A stretch of 64,000 bases of DNA from Alicyclobacillus tolerans (GTDB lineage Bacteria > Bacillota > Bacilli > Alicyclobacillales > Alicyclobacillaceae). The notes beneath the pieces were generated by a model. That model ran no database searches and had not been told where the DNA came from. It saw only the letters and a list, made by a program, of their open reading frames with translations. This document shows positions 58,819 through 64,000 of the stretch, in pieces. The stretch covers positions 248,001 to 312,000 of the forward strand of contig NZ_JXBW01000003.1 in assembly GCF_001447355.1 (NCBI RefSeq), written 5' to 3'. The first letter of the stretch is position 1; every line of letters starts with the position of its first letter. The position numbers and the translations under genes are program-made.

Positions 58819-59748
58819 CTAGCCCAGATCATACGTTGTACGCTTACCTACGAAGCGCATTTGAAATAAGGTTACTAATAGAATCACCACGAAAAGTATT
58901 ACAGAGAGAGCCGCTGCATATCCCATGTGGAAGAATTGAAACCCTTGTTGGAAGATATAGAAATTGTATACGTTTGTTGAGGTTCCAGGCCCTCCTTGCG
59001 TCATTACATATACCGTGTCGAACACTTGAAATGAGCCGATTACACTCGTAACAAGAACGAATAGAAGGGTGGGTCTTAATAAAGGTAACGTAATTGAGAA
59101 GAATTGCCTTACTTTTCCTGAACCATCCAGCTCAGATGCTTCATACAGGTACTTTGGAATACCTTGTAGACCGGCTAGAAAAAATAACATGTTATAACCA
59201 GTCCATTGCCATATATTAACCAAAGCAACGGCTGGCAATGCTTCTGTTGGTGATGCAAGCCACTGCAGGCGTGGTAAGCCTATACTTGACAATAGCGCAT
59301 CGAAAACACCTGATGTCGGATCAAAAACCCATTGCCATACGACAGAGATTGCTACGGGCGCAGCCAGCCATGGCAATACGAATAGTGCCCGAAATATCCC
59401 CATCCCTGGCAACCTGCGATTTAACAACAACGCAAGCATGATAGCTACCACAGTTTGTAGCGGAATATTAAGCAATACGTAGTACGCTGTAGTCACAATT
59501 GAGTGCAAGGCAATCGGGTCATGCAATATATCAACATAATTGTGTAACCCGACGTAGTTCGGAGGCGATAGCATATTCCATTTAAAAAAGCTGATTACAA
59601 TGACAGCCAATGCCGGGATCAGCATAAATGCCATTACGCCTACGAAACTAGGAAACACTAAAAGGTAAGGCGCTAAGGAGCGAGCCATTTTTTCACGCAT
59701 AAGTGATTTATCGCTATGGACTGTACGAGTAGATATAGTTGTACTCAT
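58819..59748 (-). CDS. ABC sugar transporter permease (MalF/UgpA type)
   Basis: A 309-residue permease with six helices. The EAA loop is YLYEASELDGSGKVRQFFSITLPLLRP. GGAGATGG precedes the ATG at 59748. It lies 58 bp after the binding-protein gene. It pairs with the 61277-62119 permease. No ATPase gene is present, so a shared MsmX-type ATPase elsewhere is expected. Confidence 0.92.
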   Translation of the reverse strand: MSTTISTRTVHSDKSLMREKMARSLAPYLLVFPSFVGVMAFMLIPALAVIVISFFKWNMLSPPNYVGLHNYVDILHDPIALHSIVTTAYYVLLNIPLQTVVAIMLALLLNRRLPGMGIFRALFVLPWLAAPVAISVVWQWVFDPTSGVFDALLSSIGLPRLQWLASPTEALPAVALVNIWQWTGYNMLFFLAGLQGIPKYLYEASELDGSGKVRQFFSITLPLLRPTLLFVLVTSVIGSFQVFDTVYVMTQGGPGTSTNVYNFYIFQQGFQFFHMGYAAALSVILFVVILLVTLFQMRFVGKRTTYDLG

Positions 59749-59806
59749 TCCACCATCTCCGTACTTGAGATCTACGTGAGCGTGGGAGGAGACTCCTCCC
59801 ACCTCA

Positions 59807-61180
59807 CTACTGGCCCCCTGCCAATGCCCCATCGGCTTGCTGAACAGCCTGTTGCAAAGCCTGTTGGGGAGATACCTTGTTCAGCCACATCAAGTCAAAC
59901 TCCTTATCGATTGCATTTTCCGCCTGTCCCCAGTTTTGCGTAATTGGAAAACTAATTGTTTTCCCCTTCGACTCGGTTAGAAATGGCGTCACGTCTACGC
60001 CTTTCTTGGCCCAAGCTTTTGCGAACAGAGGAGCCTCCGAGGGTATTCCAGGCCAAACATACCCTCCGCTAGCTAGAATTTTCTCAGATTGTGGACTTGC
60101 CAGCCATTCCTCCAATTCCCACGCTTGTTTTGGGAACTTTGTTTTTGCATAAATAGCATCTGACAAGCCATTCATAACCGAAACACGTCCTTTAGGACCA
60201 ACCGGCAACAAAGCAATGCCAACATGAAATTTGCATGAACTGACAACAGGTGTTAAGTCCCAATCTCCATCCGTGTACATGGCTAACTTCCCTTGCTCGA
60301 AAAGGCGTTGAGCATTTGCCCCCCCATTTGCAAGCGTTCCTTCCGATCCCGGTGGAGACACATGATACTTATAGATGAGATTCATAAGGCTTTGCATTGT
60401 CTGCACGCCCTGAGGTGTGTCCATCAATACCTGCGTGCCAAACTGCTTATTTAAAACCTGCACACCGTTCTCTGCCAAAAAGTTATAATAAAAAGACTGA
60501 TTGGAATTGTATGACATAAAACCGTATTGTACAATCTGGTTAGGGTTAAATCCCGGCTGTCCTGGGTGTTTCCCGTTCTTATCCACAGTCATCTGCTCAG
60601 CTGTTTTTACAAGCGTTCCGCCCGTAGATGGATTCCAAGTCAGGTTGGTGGGCGGAGCAACATGGTCCTTTGCAAACAAATCTTTGTTATAGAAAATCGC
60701 GATAGTATCCCAATCCTTCGGCAGCCCGTAGATATTGCCTTGATACTCATATTGCTTGACGAGATTTGGGTAATACTGTTTGAGATTTACATGCGATTGC
60801 TTAATATACGGTGTAAGATTCAGCAACTGTCCATTCGTTACGAAGGTCGGAAAGTACGTAACGTGGTCCCAAAACAAATCTGGGGCAGTTCCTGCGGCCA
60901 TCTCCGTCTGAAGCTTCTGCCAATATTGAGACCAAGGATACTGCTCAATTTGCACCTTAATGTTGGGATGAAGCTTTTCAAAAACGGCAATCGACTTTTT
61001 GTAACCAATTTCTTCATTTGGATCCCACAACATGTAACGCAACGTGACTACGTGAGACGTTGATGCACTTTCCTGTGACTTTAATGCACTTGTCGAAGTA
61101 TCATTACTTACACCACAACCAGCTAAGGTTAACAAACTGACAGCAGGAATCACAGAGAGTATTTTCTTTTTCAACTTCAT
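59807..61180 (-). CDS. ABC sugar transporter substrate-binding lipoprotein
   Basis: A 457-residue family 1 solute-binding protein. The signal peptide ends in the lipobox LTLAGC (C22). The mature part has TLRYMLWDPNEE, MAAGTAPDLFWDHVTY and AMYTDGDWDLTPV, as in other carbohydrate binding proteins. It delivers the sugar to the two permeases. An operator-like palindrome lies upstream at 61219-61229. Confidence 0.92.
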   Translation of the reverse strand: MKLKKKILSVIPAVSLLTLAGCGVSNDTSTSALKSQESASTSHVVTLRYMLWDPNEEIGYKKSIAVFEKLHPNIKVQIEQYPWSQYWQKLQTEMAAGTAPDLFWDHVTYFPTFVTNGQLLNLTPYIKQSHVNLKQYYPNLVKQYEYQGNIYGLPKDWDTIAIFYNKDLFAKDHVAPPTNLTWNPSTGGTLVKTAEQMTVDKNGKHPGQPGFNPNQIVQYGFMSYNSNQSFYYNFLAENGVQVLNKQFGTQVLMDTPQGVQTMQSLMNLIYKYHVSPPGSEGTLANGGANAQRLFEQGKLAMYTDGDWDLTPVVSSCKFHVGIALLPVGPKGRVSVMNGLSDAIYAKTKFPKQAWELEEWLASPQSEKILASGGYVWPGIPSEAPLFAKAWAKKGVDVTPFLTESKGKTISFPITQNWGQAENAIDKEFDLMWLNKVSPQQALQQAVQQADGALAGGQ

Positions 61181-61218
61181 AGCTTAGATCCCCCGTTTCT
61201 AACGTGTCTAGTGAAAGC

Positions 61219-61229
61219 GAATGCGCATT
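61219..61229. promoter_or_regulatory. LacI-type operator candidate upstream of the binding-protein gene
   Basis: GAATGCGCATT contains the perfect palindrome AATGCGCATT with a central CG, typical of LacI-family sites. It differs at one position from the site in the lacI promoter (GAAAGCGCATT). Confidence 0.5.
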
Positions 61230-61276
61230 GGGTAGAACGTCTCAATAGATACTAAACCCCCATCACCTCCCAACTG

Positions 61277-62119
61277 TTATTTAAGGCCTGTGAGTTGAAT
61301 CGATTCGATCACATATCTTTGGAAGAATAGGAACAAAATCACCAAAGGTAAGAGAGCAACTGTCGCGGCGGCCATCATATAATTCCATTCAGTCCCATAC
61401 TGCATCTGGAACGATGCAATACCGACACTTATCAATTTCATCTGATCGCTATTTGTTACAATGAGTGGCCACAGGAAGTTATTCCAGGACGATACAAAGG
61501 TTATAATGGCTAGGGTCGAAAGTATTGGTCGACTAAGTGGGATTATAATTTGGACAAATGTACGCAAAATCCCCGCTCCATCCAAACGCGCAGCCTCCTC
61601 TAACTCAGCGGGTATCGTAAGAAAAAACTGTCTTAGCAGAAAAATACCAACCGGCGTCCCTAGAACCGTTGGAGCAATAAGGGCATAATACGTGTTAATC
61701 CATCCCAAATACTTCATCATGATGAATAAAGGTATTAGTGTCACGATGTTGGGCACCATTAACGTGCTCAAATAAGCTAGAAAAATGGCGTTTTTCCCTC
61801 GGAAATCAAGGCGGGCAAACGCGTAGGCAGCCAGTGATCCGAACACAACTTGCCCAGCCACGCTAACCACAGCAACAAATAGCGTATTTAAAAGATATCT
61901 ACCCAAATCCACGCTTTGAAATATGTGTACATAGTTACCCCAGTCAGGATGCGTCGGTAAGCTGAAGAAATGAGAACTAAATACTTGATTCTCAGGCTTT
62001 AACGATGTTAAGATTGACCATAGATAAGGGAAAACTGATATAAAGGCACCTATAATTAGCACAATATACGTTACAACGTTCCCCACAAACCGTCTTCCTC
62101 TTCTAGACGAACTTCTCAT
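61277..62119 (-). CDS. ABC sugar transporter permease (MalG/UgpE type)
   Basis: A 280-residue permease with six helices. The EAA loop is ELEEAARLDGAGILRTFVQIIIPLSRP. The N-terminus has TYIVLIIGAFISVFPYLWSI. The ATG at 62119 lies 9 bp after GGAGGTGA; a TTG three codons upstream is too close to that site. It follows the LacI gene by 24 bp. Confidence 0.92.
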   Translation of the reverse strand: MRSSSRRGRRFVGNVVTYIVLIIGAFISVFPYLWSILTSLKPENQVFSSHFFSLPTHPDWGNYVHIFQSVDLGRYLLNTLFVAVVSVAGQVVFGSLAAYAFARLDFRGKNAIFLAYLSTLMVPNIVTLIPLFIMMKYLGWINTYYALIAPTVLGTPVGIFLLRQFFLTIPAELEEAARLDGAGILRTFVQIIIPLSRPILSTLAIITFVSSWNNFLWPLIVTNSDQMKLISVGIASFQMQYGTEWNYMMAAATVALLPLVILFLFFQRYVIESIQLTGLK

Positions 62120-62143
62120 TGGACACAATCACCTCCACCTAAT

Positions 62144-63154
62144 CTATACAGGTAGCGACGACGCCTGCCTGTGTGTTTCAGACCCACAACTTTCCCGCAC
62201 AATTAACTGAAACGGCATGATTATTTGCAACGGAGTAGATTGCTCCAGCGGATTCACCAGCATGCGCACACCCAATCTCCCCATCAGTTCCGGATTCACG
62301 CGAATTGTCGTCAGAGAGGGTGTAACATAAGGGGCCATCTCGATATCATCAAACCCCACAACAGCCACATCCTCAGGAACGCGAAGTCCGACCTCCGACA
62401 TAGCTCGAATGGCACCAATCGCCATCGGATCACTAGCTACAAACACAGCTTGCGGTGCCTGCCTTTTTTCCAATAACGCACACATTGCCTCGTAGCCACC
62501 CGCCGTTGACCAGTCCCCGTGAAAAATTGAATCAGGTGCATAACGTGTCTGCTGTTGCATGTACTCTGTAAACGCTGCCTCTCGGTAATCAATGCCAAAG
62601 TGTCGAGTGCCCCCAATATAGGCAATATCAGCGCATCCAAGAGATTGGAGGTGACGAAGTGCAGCAAATACGGCTCCACGAAAATCAACAGATACGGAAT
62701 GAAATTTCGATGTATCAGGACAATAATCAAGAAAGACGAGTTTTTGCGGATGAGTATTCCAACTCCGCGTGGCTTCCCCGCCGATTACCAGCACCCCGTC
62801 ATATTCTTCCAAGGTTTCATTGTCTAGACACGTTCCCGGGCTAAGGTAACGTTTAGTCGGCGGTTCGATCCCCATTACCTGGCACTCCATTTCGATTCCT
62901 CGAATCATCGGCCAGAAATACGGATCATCGCGTTCTTCTTCCTCGCAATGATAATCAGCCAGCAGAATTTTAGTCACATTCTGCTTGGTTTTTACCCTGC
63001 GATGTTTTAGTGTGTAATTTAGTTTCTTCGCGGTCTCAATCACCCTCTGACGCGTGGAATCAGGCACCGACAGCGTACTATCGCCATTAAGGACCCTTGA
63101 GACAACAGCAATTGACACGTGGGCAGCGTTCGCAACATCCTTCATCGTGGCCAT
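62144..63154 (-). CDS. LacI-family transcriptional repressor of the sugar operon
   Basis: A 336-residue LacI/GalR-type regulator. The N-terminal HTH is TMKDVANAAHVSIAVVSRVLNGD, followed by a hinge. The sugar-binding domain has AVFVASDPMAIGAIRAM and DVAVVGFDDIEMAPYVTPSLTTI. It is the first gene of the operon and probably senses the imported galactoside. It is likely autoregulated through the palindrome overlapping its own -35. Confidence 0.93.
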   Translation of the reverse strand: MATMKDVANAAHVSIAVVSRVLNGDSTLSVPDSTRQRVIETAKKLNYTLKHRRVKTKQNVTKILLADYHCEEEERDDPYFWPMIRGIEMECQVMGIEPPTKRYLSPGTCLDNETLEEYDGVLVIGGEATRSWNTHPQKLVFLDYCPDTSKFHSVSVDFRGAVFAALRHLQSLGCADIAYIGGTRHFGIDYREAAFTEYMQQQTRYAPDSIFHGDWSTAGGYEAMCALLEKRQAPQAVFVASDPMAIGAIRAMSEVGLRVPEDVAVVGFDDIEMAPYVTPSLTTIRVNPELMGRLGVRMLVNPLEQSTPLQIIMPFQLIVRESCGSETHRQASSLPV

Positions 63155-63208
63155 TCCTAGCTCATCCTCTACTATCTATATCTATATTTTTACTAAAATG
63201 TGCTACAA

Positions 63209-63298
63209 CCTGAGTAAAATATATCACTTAAAGAATGCGCTTTCAACAATTTTTTATCGACTCAATTCGATAAAATTAATCTCTATTTTTTACTCAGG
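63209..63298. repeat. Nested inverted repeats around the LacI-operon promoter
   Basis: CCTGAGTAAAA (63209-63219) and TTTTACTCAGG (63288-63298) are exact reverse complements flanking the promoter. Inside, TTTTATCGA (63252-63260) and TCGATAAAA (63267-63275) form a second perfect 9-bp dyad just upstream of the -35. Confidence 0.9.
63218..63246 (-). promoter_or_regulatory. Promoter and operator of the LacI operon
   Basis: On the minus strand TTGAAA (63246-63241), a 17-bp spacer and TATATT (63223-63218) form a near-consensus promoter. GAAAGCGCATT (63244-63234) overlaps the -35 and spacer and matches the second site at 61219-61229 at 10 of 11 bases. The sequence also fits a CcpA cre box loosely (TGAAAGCGCATTCT). 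Confidence 0.65.
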
Positions 63299-63438
63299 AT
63301 TAGTTCACGAATTTTCCACAAAGCTTACGCAGCATCGTTTTGCCTTTTTCCGCAGGATGATTGAAAATGGCCTTTAAGGCACAAACCCTTGGCAGTTTTC
63401 GTCCACAGTTTTCGTACTTGAGATGGGAGACATGCAAC

Positions 63439-64000
63439 ATGCAAATGCGCAAGCTGGGCTCACAGGGTCTCACGGTTTCAGCCATCGGCCTTGGCTGTAT
63501 GGGAATGTCGGACTTTTACAGCCACCGTGATGATGAAGAATCGATCCGCACGATAGAACGCGCCATTGAGCTTGGCATCAACTTTTTCGATACCGCCGAC
63601 ATGTACGGCGTCGGAGAAAACGAGCGACTCGTCGGAAAGGCACTGCGGCCCTATCGGGACAAGGTCGTGATCGCGACGAAATTTGGCAATGTACGCGCGG
63701 CGGATGGAACGTTCCTCGGCATCAACGGGCGACCGGAATACGTGAAAGAGGCATGCGACAAAAGCTTACAACGTCTCGGCGTCGATCACATCGACCTGTA
63801 CTATCAACACCGCGTCGATCCTTCTGTCCCCATTGAAGAAACGGTGGGCGCGATGGCCGAACTCGTGCAAGCCGGCAAAGTGCGCTATCTCGGTTTGTCA
63901 GAAGCGGGCGCGGAGACGATCCGGCGCGCGCATCAAGTACACCCGATTGCGGCTTTGCAAACGGAGTATTCGTTATGGAGCCGAGATGTAGAAGACGATA
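63439..64000 (+). CDS. Aldo/keto reductase (C-terminus outside window)
   Basis: The plus strand from ATG 63439 reads [20 protein letters not shown] and continues open to the window end (187 codons). The catalytic tetrad residues are visible: D and Y in [11 protein letters not shown] in IATKFGN and H in YYQHRVD. It is an NADPH-dependent reductase of the YghZ/AKR type; the substrate is unknown. GGGAGA precedes the start at about 8 bp. It is divergent from the LacI operon. GC content rises again here. Confidence 0.9.
   Translation, partial: MQMRKLGSQGLTVSAIGLGCMGMSDFYSHRDDEESIRTIERAIELGINFFDTADMYGVGENERLVGKALRPYRDKVVIATKFGNVRAADGTFLGINGRPEYVKEACDKSLQRLGVDHIDLYYQHRVDPSVPIEETVGAMAELVQAGKVRYLGLSEAGAETIRRAHQVHPIAALQTEYSLWSRDVEDD

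Noticed and set aside
63234-63247. CcpA cre box as the main call for TGAAAGCGCATTCT
   Set aside because: It fits cre loosely, but the near-identical second site at 61219 and the adjacent LacI gene make a dedicated LacI operator more likely; dual use is still possible.

Overview
The window looks like a chromosomal segment of an endospore-forming member of the Bacillales, most plausibly an Alicyclobacillus-type bacterium. Pointers are moderately high GC, a sigK gene interrupted by a skin-like element, bacillithiol genes (bshB2, yojF), a sesquarterpene synthase (ytpB), a SUF operon of Gram-positive type with sufU, TPP and FMN riboswitches, and frequent GTG/TTG starts behind strong GGAGG ribosome-binding sites. 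This assignment is inference; no 16S rRNA gene is present. I saw no tRNA, rRNA or CRISPR array.

Left part (0-16.5 kb). A minus-strand Fe-S assembly cluster, sufC-sufD-sufS-sufU-sufB, ends with a Rieske ferredoxin and an Rrf2-family regulator cut by the window edge. Upstream lie a SufT-like DUF59 gene, alanine dehydrogenase, a small HTH protein and an ECF sigma/anti-sigma pair. Then come pyrD, fabI, sodA, an isoaspartyl dipeptidase, folE, an unrecognised 395-residue protein and an SGNH hydrolase.

The most unusual locus is at 16.6-19.8 kb. The sporulation sigma factor gene sigK is split after codon 65 by a roughly 2.5 kb element. The element holds only a SpoIVCA-like large serine recombinase, a small upstream ORF and a DedA membrane protein. 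Its ends carry 12-bp inverted repeats beside an AA dinucleotide shared by both junctions. Exact excision there would restore a 243-residue pro-sigma-K in frame.

Middle (19.8-46.7 kb). The genes here are an HtrA protease, two overlapping dynamin-like GTPases that resemble the two halves of DynA, ytpB, folB, YihY, an RluA-type pseudouridine synthase, nfuA, a GNAT acetyltransferase, pcrA, a DJ-1-like protein and a lipoprotein cyclophilin. They are followed by an acyl-CoA dehydrogenase-like protein, a TST-yojF-bshB2 operon, an SDR, mnmA, a LysR regulator, transketolase, a membrane glycosyltransferase-like protein and an esterase.

Right part (46.7-64 kb). A TPP-riboswitch-controlled ECF transporter consists of ykoE plus one polypeptide fusing both ATPases and the T component. 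Next is an FMN-riboswitch-controlled ribDE-ribBA-ribH operon, probably ending in an S9 peptidase whose catalytic-His segment is duplicated. After an EamA transporter lies a visibly more AT-rich sugar island: a LacI regulator, two ABC permeases, a binding protein and a GH4 glycosidase, with shared operator-like sites. The window ends in an aldo/keto reductase gene.
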